Assembly: GCA_900555735.1 (NCBI GenBank)
Contig: USMI01000113.1
Span: 1 to 6,395, forward strand
DNA length: 6,395 bases
Reading direction: 5' to 3'
Origin: an uncultured Eubacteriales bacterium
Lineage (GTDB): Bacteria; Bacillota; Clostridia; Oscillospirales; Oscillospiraceae
This document shows, in pieces, positions 1 to 6,381 of the stretch; the stretch's first letter is position 1, and each line of letters opens with the position of its first letter. A program made the translations under genes and the position numbers. The notes below the pieces were generated by a model. The model had not been told where the DNA came from. It ran no database searches and saw only the letters and a list, made by a program, of their open reading frames with translations.

Positions 1-25
1 AAGCGAAAATGCCCGTAACACAAGT

Positions 26-74
26 AAAAAAGAGCAAAGAACGGCATAGCCGTTAAGCTATACCGTTCCTTGCT
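26..74 (-). terminator. Rho-independent terminator of the atp operon
   Basis: An 18-base stem (33-50 paired with 57-74) encloses a 6-base loop (51-56). On the minus strand it is followed by CTC and then six T residues (26-31). The two imperfect positions (38/69 and 45/62) are G-U wobbles in the minus-strand RNA but A-C mismatches in plus-strand RNA, and only the minus side has a U-tract. It therefore terminates leftward transcription, about 72 bases after the atpC stop. Confidence 0.9.
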
Positions 75-96
75 TCAATGTTTTCCTAAGTCACCG

Positions 97-109
97 CCGC
101 ATCATGCGG
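97..109. repeat. Short palindrome between atpC and the terminator
   Basis: CCGCATCATGCGG is a perfect 6-base inverted repeat around one central base. It could form a small GC-rich hairpin in the atp mRNA 3' end, but it has no adjoining U-tract and so is not a terminator alone. Its role is unknown. Confidence 0.5.
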
Positions 110-146
110 GGCTTCTTTATTCCGTCTTTTCACTTGTCGCCTTTTC

Positions 147-554
147 TCACATCTTACCACTGACACGCAGGCGGTTCAGTGCGCGTGACAGATTACCCTG
201 AGCAATTTGATACTCCGCCATACTGTGCTTCTGGCGCAACTGCTCCTCTGCCTCCTGACGGGCGCGAAGGGCACGGTTTATATCAATGTCCTCAGGTCGT
301 TCCGCCGCGTCCAGCAGTAGCAACATCCGCTCCCCGTCAATTTTGAATACACCTTGTGCCACAGCGGCACGGTGGGTCAACCCATCCTCGGTCTCGAACC
401 GCAGCTCACCGTCGCACACAGCGCCGACGGTATTACTGTGCCCTGCCAAAACGCCGTACTCACCATCGACAGTAGGGATAATCACTGACACGCACCTGCC
501 TTGGAAGAAAGGCACGCAGGCTGCCAGCACGTCCAGCTGAAATACCGCCGCCAT
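147..554 (-). CDS. atpC: F1Fo ATP synthase subunit epsilon
   Basis: Small rotor subunit that binds gamma and the c-ring and can inhibit ATP hydrolysis. The 135-residue protein has the N-terminal beta-sandwich (FQLDVLAACVPFFQG, IIPTVDGEYGVLAGHSNTVGAV) and a C-terminal helical hairpin (about 87-130). Residues 90-95 read IDINRA, matching the I(L)DxxRA motif tied to ATP binding by epsilon in Bacillus PS3, so ATP sensing is possible. I prefer the ATG at 554, which overlaps the atpD stop (TGATG) and has AAAGG 9 bases upstream; the GTG at 557 would add one residue. It is the last gene of the operon, followed by a terminator. Confidence 0.94.
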   Translation of the reverse strand: MAAVFQLDVLAACVPFFQGRCVSVIIPTVDGEYGVLAGHSNTVGAVCDGELRFETEDGLTHRAAVAQGVFKIDGERMLLLLDAAERPEDIDINRALRARQEAEEQLRQKHSMAEYQIAQGNLSRALNRLRVSGKM

Positions 555-1957
555 CACATGCCGCCTTTCTGCAGTCCTTCGGCCTTGCGCTTTACATCGT
601 CGATGGTACCCGCATTGAAGAATGCTGCTTCAGGATAGTCGTCCATAGTGCCGGACAGGATCTCCTTGAAGCCGCGCAGGGTCTCGCGCAAAGGCACGAA
701 CACGCCGGGCGCACCGCTGAACTTCTCTGCCACGTAGAAGGGCTGGGACAAAAAGCGCTGGATGCGGCGGGCGCGTGCTACGGTCTTCTTATCCTCATCA
801 CTGAGTTCTTCCATGCCCAGAATGGCAATGATATCCTGAAGCTCCCGGTACTTTTGCAGCGTGGATTGCACCGCGCGGGCGATATTGTAATGCTCCTCGC
901 CCACGATATCCGGCTCAAGGATGCGGGAGGTAGACTCCAGCGGATCCACGGCGGGGTAAATACCCTGCTCGGCAATCTTACGACTCAGCACCGTAGTGGC
1001 GTCCAGATGGGAAAACGTGGTAGCAGGGGCGGGGTCGGTCAGGTCGTCAGCGGGAACATACACCGCCTGCACAGAGGTGACAGAACCATTCTTCGTGGAG
1101 GTGATGCGCTCTTGCAGCGCACCCATCTCTCCAGCCAGCGTAGGCTGATAGCCCACGGCGGAGGGCATGCGCCCCAACAAGGTAGATACCTCGCTGCCCG
1201 CCTGCACGAAACGGAAAATGTTGTCGATAAACAGCAGCACATCCTTGTGCTCCTCGTCGCGGAAGTACTCTGCCATGGTCAGGCCAGGCAATGCCACACG
1301 CATACGAACACCGGGAGACTCGTTCATCTGCCCGAATACCAGCGCTGTCTTGTCGGATACGCCGCTTTCCTGCATTTCGCCCCACAGATCGTTGCCCTCG
1401 CGGCTGCGCTCGCCTACGCCGGTAAAAATGGAATAGCCGCCGTGTTCCATGGCGACATTGTGGATCAGCTCCTGAATGAGGACGGTCTTACCCACACCGG
1501 CGCCGCCGAACAGGCCGATCTTACCACCCTTGGGGTATGGCTCCAGCAGATCGATGACCTTGATGCCGGTCTCCAGAATGTCCGCCGTAGGCATCTGCTC
1601 GGCAAAGGTGGGGGCAGGCCGATGGATCTCCCAGCGAGGGACGCTATCGTCCACCGGCTGCTCGCCGTCAATGGGTTCGCCCAGCACATTGAACATACGC
1701 CCCAGCGTTTTTTCACCCACCGGCACCGCGATGCCGTGACCGGTGGCGATGACGGACAGTCCGCGGCCCAGTCCATCGCTGTCTGCCATTACCACGCAGC
1801 GAACAGTCTTATTTTCCAGATGCTGCTCCACTTCCATGGTGTAGCAATGTCCGTTGGCCTCCACGGTCAGCGCCTCGTTGATGGCAGGCAGCTTCCCCTC
1901 TGGGAAGCGGACATCGATCACAGGGCCGGAAATGCCCGTGATAATACCTTGTTTCAT
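554..1957 (-). CDS. atpD: F1Fo ATP synthase subunit beta (catalytic)
   Basis: Catalytic subunit that makes or hydrolyses ATP at the alpha-beta interfaces. The length of 467 residues is normal. Walker A is GGAGVGKT (151-158), the catalytic glutamate is E183 in GERSREGND, and Walker B is LLFIDN (241-246). The segments ALQERITSTKNGSVTSVQAVYVPADDLTDPAP (read as ALQERITSTKNG, 280-291, then VYVPADDLTDPAP, 299-311) are hallmark beta sequence. The DELSEED lever that contacts gamma and epsilon reads EELSDED (383-389), a conservative variant. It starts 5 bases after the atpG stop, and its TGA overlaps the atpC ATG by one base (TGATG). Confidence 0.98.
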   Translation of the reverse strand: MKQGIITGISGPVIDVRFPEGKLPAINEALTVEANGHCYTMEVEQHLENKTVRCVVMADSDGLGRGLSVIATGHGIAVPVGEKTLGRMFNVLGEPIDGEQPVDDSVPRWEIHRPAPTFAEQMPTADILETGIKVIDLLEPYPKGGKIGLFGGAGVGKTVLIQELIHNVAMEHGGYSIFTGVGERSREGNDLWGEMQESGVSDKTALVFGQMNESPGVRMRVALPGLTMAEYFRDEEHKDVLLFIDNIFRFVQAGSEVSTLLGRMPSAVGYQPTLAGEMGALQERITSTKNGSVTSVQAVYVPADDLTDPAPATTFSHLDATTVLSRKIAEQGIYPAVDPLESTSRILEPDIVGEEHYNIARAVQSTLQKYRELQDIIAILGMEELSDEDKKTVARARRIQRFLSQPFYVAEKFSGAPGVFVPLRETLRGFKEILSGTMDDYPEAAFFNAGTIDDVKRKAEGLQKGGM

Positions 1958-1962
1958 TGCGG

Positions 1963-2865
1963 TCAGCCCTCTCTTTCTTTCTTACTGCGCTGTGCACGCT
2001 CACCGGCGGAGACTTCGGTGATCTCCTGTGTGATGGCCGCCTGACGTGCACGGTTGAACTGTACGGACAGATCCTTCAGCAGCTCCTCCGCGTTCTGATC
2101 CGCCGCGTTCATGGCGGTCATGCGAGCGCTCTGTTCACTGCAGAAGCTGTCCACCAGCGCACTGTAAATATAACCGGTCAGGCAGCTTCGCACGGCGTTG
2201 TCCAGCACCGCGCCGGGAGACGGCACAAACTCATACACCTTATCCCCGGCAGTCTCGGCGGCGGCAGCGGCGAAGTGGTCGCGGTGCAGCGGCAGAAGCT
2301 GAGCTTGCCGCACCACGGCCTCCAGCCCGTTCTTCATATCGGTATAAATGACCCACACGGCATTGATCTCTCCGGCATCGAACCGTTCCAGCAGCAGCTC
2401 GGCGATATGCCGCGCCCTGCCCAAAGTGGGATCCTGCGCTGTATACTGAAAGCTTTTTTCAATAGGAATATTCCGCTGCGTGAACCAGCGGCGGCCATAT
2501 TCCCCCACCACATACAGCGCTGTATCCTTGTGGTCGGCCAGCAGCTGCTGAGCCTGCCGGATGGCATTCTGGTTGTAGGCCCCGGCCAGCCCCTTGTCCG
2601 CCGTGATCAGCAGGCAGGCCGTCACGCCGGGCAATGGCCTGGCATTACCGTCCACCGGCAGCAGATAACGGCTCTCAATGGTGCTGTCCGCGTTGAATAC
2701 GCGTCCTACTTCGGTCTGCAGTGCCTGAAAATAGGGGCGGGTATTGGTCAGCTCCTGCTTGGCCTTGCGCAGCTTGGCCTGCGAGATCAGGTACATGGCG
2801 TGGGTGATCTTCTGGGTCTGCCGGACGCTTCCGATGCGCCGGCGGATCTCACTGGTGCTTGCCAT
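1963..2865 (-). CDS. atpG: F1Fo ATP synthase subunit gamma (central shaft)
   Basis: Central rotor shaft linking the c-ring to the alpha3beta3 head. The 300-residue protein has the conserved N-terminal helix (EIRRRIGSVRQTQKITHAM, then KLRKAK), the central ITADKGLAGAYN motif of the Rossmann-like part, and the conserved C-terminal helix (SARMTAMNAADQNAEELL, FNRARQAAITQEITE). Beyond the point where the E. coli protein ends there is a short charged tail (about GERAQRSKKEREG). The start at 2865 (MASTSEIRRR) matches the family N-terminus and has GGTGAG just upstream; an in-frame start 69 bases earlier would add 23 unrelated residues inside atpA. The gap to the atpA stop is 4 bases, so translational coupling is likely. 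Confidence 0.96.
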   Translation of the reverse strand: MASTSEIRRRIGSVRQTQKITHAMYLISQAKLRKAKQELTNTRPYFQALQTEVGRVFNADSTIESRYLLPVDGNARPLPGVTACLLITADKGLAGAYNQNAIRQAQQLLADHKDTALYVVGEYGRRWFTQRNIPIEKSFQYTAQDPTLGRARHIAELLLERFDAGEINAVWVIYTDMKNGLEAVVRQAQLLPLHRDHFAAAAAETAGDKVYEFVPSPGAVLDNAVRSCLTGYIYSALVDSFCSEQSARMTAMNAADQNAEELLKDLSVQFNRARQAAITQEITEVSAGERAQRSKKEREG

Positions 2866-2869
2866 GTTC

Positions 2870-4621
2870 TCACCGCCCGCCTGTGCGCTGGAATTTCTCC
2901 AGTGCGGTCTTCGCAAATTCGATGATCTGCCCACGCAAATCGTCTGTCAGAACCGTTCCCTGCTCCAGCTCCAGCATCAGGCTCTGGCGGTTGGCGGCAA
3001 ACTCCTTCAGGATATCGTCCCGCAGGGCACAGACCTGCGCCACAGGCACCTGCTGATAAATGTGTGCCATGGCGCTCACCAGCGTGACGATCTGCTGTGC
3101 CTGACTCAGCGGGACACTGCGCCCCTGCCGCAAAATGTACATCAGGCTCTGGCCGTAGGCCAGCTGGCTCTTGGTCTCTTCATCCAGATCGCTGGAGAAC
3201 TGGGTAAACACTTCCATCTCACGGTACTGCGCCAGTTCGAGACGCAGTGTGCCGACCGCCTTTTTCATGGCCTTGGTCTGCGCCGCGCCGCCCACACGGG
3301 ACACGGACAGCCCCACGTTCACCGCCGGACGGTGTCCGGAGAAAAACAGACTGCTCTCCAGAAAGATCTGGCCGTCGGTAATGGAAATGATGTTGGTGGG
3401 AATATAAGCGGATACGTCGCCCGCCTGCGTCTCTACGATGGGCAGGGCCGTCATGCTGCCGCCGCCACGCGCATCGCTGAGCCGTGCCGCCCGCTCCAGC
3501 AGACGTGAATGCAGATAGAATACATCGCCGGGATAAGCCTCGCGTCCGGGGGAACGTCCCAGCAGCAGGCTCAGGGCGCGATAAGCGATGGCATGCTTGG
3601 AAAGATCGTCGTATACGATTAGCACATCCTTTCCCCTGTTCATAAAGTACTCGCCGATGGCCGCCCCGGCATAGGGGGCGATATACTGCATGGACGCGGA
3701 TTCGCCCGCGCTGGCACAGACAATAATAGAATACTCCATGGCGCCGCGCTTGCGCAGCATTTCCGCGATCTGCGCTACGGAGCTGGCCTTTTGGCCGATG
3801 GCCACATAAATGCAAATCATGTTCTTGTCCTTCTGGTTCAGGATGGTGTCAATGGCGATGGACGTCTTGCCGGTCTGTCGATCGCCGATGATCAGCTCAC
3901 GCTGGCCGCGGCCAATGGGAAACATGGAGTCGATGGACAAAATACCCGTCTCCATGGGGGTATTCACCGGCTGGCGATCCATAATGCCGGGAGCCGGGCT
4001 CTCAATCTTGCGGTACTCGTCTACGGCGATGTCTCCGCCGTTGTCGATGGGTGCGCCCAGTGCATCCACTACGCGGCCAACCATACCGTCTGACACACCG
4101 ATACCGGCGGTCTTTCCGGTACGGTATACCGCCGTGCCCTCGCTGACCTCATCTACATGGCCGAACAGGATGCAGCCGATGCGGTCCTCCCGCAGCTCCT
4201 GCACCATGCCCCGGATGCCGCCTTCAAACAGCAGTATCTCGCCGTAGGTGGCTCCCGCCAAACCGTCCACATAGGCGATGCCGTCTGCCACGGTCAGCAC
4301 GCTGCCCACCTCGCGGGCGCACACCTCCGGCACCCAGTTCTTTACCGCATCTCGGATCAGAGGGATCACTGAACCGTCGGCGCTCTTGATGCCGGTCAGC
4401 TTCTCCTTTAACTGACTCAACCGGCCTTCCGCCGTCCAGTCGATGATCTCTGTGCCCAGTTCGATGCGAAAGCCTCCCGCCACGGAGCGATCCTCCTGCC
4501 ACACCAGCTCAACAGCTTTGCCGTACCTCTTCGACAGCACATCCTCCAGCTTCGCTTTCTGCGAGCCGTCAGGCGGGCAGGCGCTGAACAGTTTCGCCAT
4601 CAGGCGTGCATCAATGTTCAT
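2870..4621 (-). CDS. atpA: Fusion of delta C-terminal domain with ATP synthase subunit alpha
   Basis: Non-catalytic nucleotide-binding subunit of the F1 head, with an unexpected N-terminal domain. Residues about 1-75 match the C-terminal domain of subunit delta (OSCP): DRSVAGGFRIELGTEIID then EGRLSQLKEKL aligns with E. coli DKSVMAGVIIRAGDMVID then RGRLERLADVL. Residues about 84-96 (SVIPLIRDAVKNW) resemble the normal alpha N-terminal helix, and GSVLTVADGIAYVDGL (106-121) begins the beta-barrel. Walker A is GDRQTGKT (246-253), the Walker B region VLIVYDD (333-339), and the arginine finger R442 in SVSRVGGAAQ. The total is 583 residues, against about 500-515 for ordinary alpha. I chose the ATG at 4621 because GGAGGAGG sits 6 bases upstream; the in-frame ATG at 4642 lies before that site and deeper inside atpF. 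The gene occupies both the atpH and atpA positions. The alpha assignment is certain and the delta part is strong by motif. Confidence 0.95.
   Translation of the reverse strand: MNIDARLMAKLFSACPPDGSQKAKLEDVLSKRYGKAVELVWQEDRSVAGGFRIELGTEIIDWTAEGRLSQLKEKLTGIKSADGSVIPLIRDAVKNWVPEVCAREVGSVLTVADGIAYVDGLAGATYGEILLFEGGIRGMVQELREDRIGCILFGHVDEVSEGTAVYRTGKTAGIGVSDGMVGRVVDALGAPIDNGGDIAVDEYRKIESPAPGIMDRQPVNTPMETGILSIDSMFPIGRGQRELIIGDRQTGKTSIAIDTILNQKDKNMICIYVAIGQKASSVAQIAEMLRKRGAMEYSIIVCASAGESASMQYIAPYAGAAIGEYFMNRGKDVLIVYDDLSKHAIAYRALSLLLGRSPGREAYPGDVFYLHSRLLERAARLSDARGGGSMTALPIVETQAGDVSAYIPTNIISITDGQIFLESSLFFSGHRPAVNVGLSVSRVGGAAQTKAMKKAVGTLRLELAQYREMEVFTQFSSDLDEETKSQLAYGQSLMYILRQGRSVPLSQAQQIVTLVSAMAHIYQQVPVAQVCALRDDILKEFAANRQSLMLELEQGTVLTDDLRGQIIEFAKTALEKFQRTGGR
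4397..4621 (-). other. Delta (OSCP) C-terminal domain encoded at the 5' end of atpA
   Basis: Codes for residues 1-75 of the fusion. It contains a short helical segment rich in Lys/Asp/Leu (QKAKLEDVLSKRYGKAVEL) and then the GG-F-R-I...G...I-I-D...GRL..L...L pattern typical of the delta C-terminus, which in known enzymes binds subunit b. About 100 residues corresponding to the N-terminal six-helix domain of delta are missing; the coding sequence of atpF runs straight into this region. The link to alpha is only about 8 residues (T76-G83). Confidence 0.87.
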
Positions 4622-5105
4622 GCTCTTCCTCCTCCGCAGCATTCACAAAGGCATCATAGGCTTGATCTGTTTGTGCCGCCAGAAGTTTCTCCATGGCATC
4701 CTCGGCAATGGCCACTGCCTCGCGGTTGGCCTCCGCCACGATTTTCACGCGCTCGCTCTCGGCGGCGGTACGGGCGTCGGACAGGATCTTGTCCGCCTGC
4801 GCCTTGGCTGCGTCACGCTGCTGCTGCATGTAATTCTCAGCCTCCTGAGCAGCAGCGGCACGCTTTTCCTCCAGTTCAGCGTCCAGCGCAGCCTCACGCT
4901 GTGCCATGGCCGCCTTTAATGCCTCGGTATCTTTCTCGCGATCCACGGCGGCAGATTCCATGTCGGCATAGTGCTTTTCACGCTTATCCATAAAATTCTT
5001 CACCGGTTTGAACAGCAGCAGATACAAGCCGCCCACCAGAATGGAGAAGTTGAAGAAATGCAGCAATATCTGCTGCCAATCAATATTCAGAGGGATGTTA
5101 CTCAT
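4611..5105 (-). CDS. atpF: F1Fo ATP synthase subunit b (peripheral stalk)
   Basis: Peripheral-stalk subunit that dimerises and links membrane subunit a to the F1 head. The 164-residue protein has one N-terminal membrane helix (about 12-32) ending in the family motif LLFKPVKNFMDKR, then a long charged, Ala-rich coiled coil (about 40-145). Length and layout are normal for b, and the family's delta-binding region is the C-terminal end. It ends in an unusual acidic tail EEEEHEH, whose bases also form the ribosome binding site of the next gene. It starts 17 bases after the atpE stop behind a weak GGGG-type site and overlaps the next gene by 11 bases. Only one b gene is present, so a homodimer is expected. 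It is not fused to delta, unlike the mycobacterial b-delta protein. Confidence 0.95.
   Translation of the reverse strand: MSNIPLNIDWQQILLHFFNFSILVGGLYLLLFKPVKNFMDKREKHYADMESAAVDREKDTEALKAAMAQREAALDAELEEKRAAAAQEAENYMQQQRDAAKAQADKILSDARTAAESERVKIVAEANREAVAIAEDAMEKLLAAQTDQAYDAFVNAAEEEEHEH
4628..4635 (-). promoter_or_regulatory. Strong ribosome binding site for the delta-alpha fusion gene
   Basis: Minus-strand GGAGGAGG, 6 bases (AAGAGC) before the ATG at 4621. It decides the start and excludes the upstream in-frame ATG at 4642. It lies inside atpF and encodes part of that protein's acidic tail. Confidence 0.85.
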
Positions 5106-5122
5106 ACGCTACGCCCCATTTC

Positions 5123-5497
5123 TTACAGCACGAAGATGATCAGGATAACCACCAGCAGGGCGTAGATGATGGCGGTTTCCAAAAACACCAGACCCAGCAT
5201 CATGGTGGTACGGATCTTACCCTCGGCCTCCGGCTGACGGGCAATGCCTTCGGCGGACTTGCCGACGGCCATACCCATGCCGATAGCGCCGCCGGCAGCA
5301 GCAATACCGATGGCGATACCGGATGCGATGGCCTTGCCATTGGTGGCACTGTCAGTGGAAGTCTCTTCTTCCTGTGCTGCGGCGGCACTGTCTGCCGGCT
5401 CAGTATCAGCAAACGCAGTCACGGTCAGCATGGCGGTCAACGCCAGCACCAGACACAGCACTAAGGCGAACACTCTTTTATTCAGCAGCTTTTTCAT
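5123..5497 (-). CDS. atpE: F1Fo ATP synthase subunit c (rotor ring) with N-terminal signal-like leader
   Basis: Proteolipid that forms the rotor ring; each copy binds one coupling ion. The hairpin lies in residues 54-124: glycine-rich helix 1 (GIAIGIAAAGGAIGMGM), polar loop ARQPEAEG (86-93), and helix 2 with the ion-binding carboxylate E107 in VFLETAIIY. The full 124 residues exceed the usual 70-90 because of about 50 extra N-terminal residues: a basic start (MKKLLNKR), a hydrophobic core (9-27), an Ala-Phe-Ala site (28-30) and an acidic Ala/Glu/Thr/Ser linker (31-53). This resembles a Sec signal peptide and fits the family's outside location of the N-terminus. I chose the ATG at 5497, with GGAGG 11 bases upstream; the in-frame TTG at 5518 overlaps the atpB stop and lies before that site. 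E107 is followed by Thr, but the helix-1 glutamine of sodium-type c subunits is Met (M74), so proton coupling is more likely. Confidence 0.95.
   Translation of the reverse strand: MKKLLNKRVFALVLCLVLALTAMLTVTAFADTEPADSAAAAQEEETSTDSATNGKAIASGIAIGIAAAGGAIGMGMAVGKSAEGIARQPEAEGKIRTTMMLGLVFLETAIIYALLVVILIIFVL
5408..5497 (-). other. Putative signal peptide of subunit c
   Basis: Codes for residues 1-30 of AtpE. It has the three parts of a Sec signal peptide: Lys/Arg-rich n-region (MKKLLNKR), Leu/Val/Ala-rich core, and a c-region ending TAFA before Asp31 that satisfies the -3/-1 small-residue rule. Cleavage is inferred from pattern only; the segment could instead stay as a third transmembrane helix. 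Confidence 0.7.
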
Positions 5498-5514
5498 GAT
5501 TTCGTTTTCCTCCG

Positions 5515-6366
5515 TCAAATATTTGCAGTTTCGATGGTCTTTTCCTTTTTGCCCTTTTGGGGCTTGCGCTCCTGCTTCTCAGATACCTCACCGTAGAACA
5601 GCGTGGTCAGCATAGTCAGCACATAGGCCTGGATCAGCGCGTGCAGCAGCGTAAACAGCACCGCCACGATCACAGGGATCACATAGCTTAGCGTCACATA
5701 GTAGTACACCAGCTCCGTCACCAGCAGTCCGCTGAGCAGTGCGCCGAACATACGGAAGCTCATGGAGATCGGCAGGGAAAAATCCTTCAGCGTTTTGCCC
5801 AAGCCTTTGACGCCATTATTGAGGATGCCGCCGCCCATGATGACCAGATAGGACAGGCAGCCCAGTGAAATGGCTGCGTTCACATCCGACAGCGGCGCCG
5901 GTAAGGCGATGGTGTGTCCGTTGGTGGTGACGGCCTGAAAGCCGAACAGCTCAAACAGCGTGCCCACAAAGATATACACGCCCGCTCCAAAGGCATACGC
6001 CCCCAGGAACTTGTACCGGTGAGGACTATTGCCGCGGGCCATGCCGTCAAACATACTCACCACCGTCTCAATAGCCATCTGAAGCTTCCCCGGCACCATC
6101 TTAAATCGTGGGATCACAAAGACGCGCAGCAGCAGCGCCGCCAGAAGCAGTGCGCCTACCACCACCAACGAGGAGATGTATGCCGGATTTACGTCCTTCA
6201 GCCCGAACAGGCTGATACGGTTCGTTCCGTGAAGCACCGCGTCGCGCATGGCCGCCTGCACGGATTCCGACTTTCCATGTCCCGGAACCAGCAGGGATCC
6301 GGCCAAGAACACCGCGGTGATCAATAGCCATACCACGAGGAACCTGACCTTCTTCTTTTTTTCCAT
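5515..6366 (-). CDS. atpB: F1Fo ATP synthase subunit a (Fo stator, ion channel)
   Basis: Integral membrane stator subunit that provides the two ion half-channels next to the c-ring. The 283-residue product has the family's essential arginine at R205 in FRMFGALLSG and the conserved glutamine at Q246 in the last helix (ALIQAYVLTML), plus the PLSDVNAAISL segment near residue 158. The asparagine that usually follows Arg-x-Phe-Gly is alanine here (A209). The N-terminus is odd: MEKKKK followed by a hydrophobic stretch (about residues 8-27) precedes the segment at 63-85 that aligns with the usual first membrane helix, so there may be one extra helix or a signal-like anchor. The C-terminal tail (about 262-278) is Lys-rich, as expected for a cytoplasmic end. 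The ATG is preceded by AGAGGTG with an 8-base spacing. It is the first gene of the operon in the window, 17 bases before the atpE start. Confidence 0.96.
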   Translation of the reverse strand: MEKKKKVRFLVVWLLITAVFLAGSLLVPGHGKSESVQAAMRDAVLHGTNRISLFGLKDVNPAYISSLVVVGALLLAALLLRVFVIPRFKMVPGKLQMAIETVVSMFDGMARGNSPHRYKFLGAYAFGAGVYIFVGTLFELFGFQAVTTNGHTIALPAPLSDVNAAISLGCLSYLVIMGGGILNNGVKGLGKTLKDFSLPISMSFRMFGALLSGLLVTELVYYYVTLSYVIPVIVAVLFTLLHALIQAYVLTMLTTLFYGEVSEKQERKPQKGKKEKTIETANI

Positions 6367-6374
6367 TCTTTCTT

Positions 6375-6381
6375 CACCTCT
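6375..6381 (-). promoter_or_regulatory. Ribosome binding site of atpB
   Basis: Minus-strand AGAGGTG with 8 bases before the ATG at 6366. It supports that start and shows atpB is translated independently of anything upstream. No promoter can be recognised in the 29 bases upstream of atpB. Confidence 0.75.

Noticed and set aside
1..24. A gene or regulatory element left of the terminator
   Set aside because: Only 24 bases are present and no coding or regulatory pattern can be supported.
854..2044. Long plus-strand open frame (396 codons) opposite atpD, with similar ones at 1957-2925 and 2744-3508
   Set aside because: They lie antisense to strongly conserved atp genes, have His/Gln/Arg-rich translations with no recognisable domain, and are expected from GC-rich codon bias on the other strand.
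2866..2934. Upstream start for gamma adding 23 residues
   Set aside because: The added residues are the shifted frame of the atpA 3' end, and the conserved gamma N-terminus begins at MASTSEIRRR.
4370..4621. Fusion caused by a sequencing frameshift
   Set aside because: The delta domain, linker and alpha N-terminus form one continuous frame with conserved motifs on both sides. A single base error would not remove the roughly 100-residue N-terminal domain of delta. A missed stop codon remains a small possibility.
4611..4642. Upstream ATG at 4642 as the start of the fusion gene
   Set aside because: It would add MLRRRKS, which is encoded by the ribosome binding site region itself; the ATG at 4621 has GGAGGAGG at ideal spacing.
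4611..5105. Mycobacterial-type b-delta fusion
   Set aside because: AtpF ends at a TGA (4613-4611) after a normal-length b subunit; the delta domain is in a different frame and continues into alpha.
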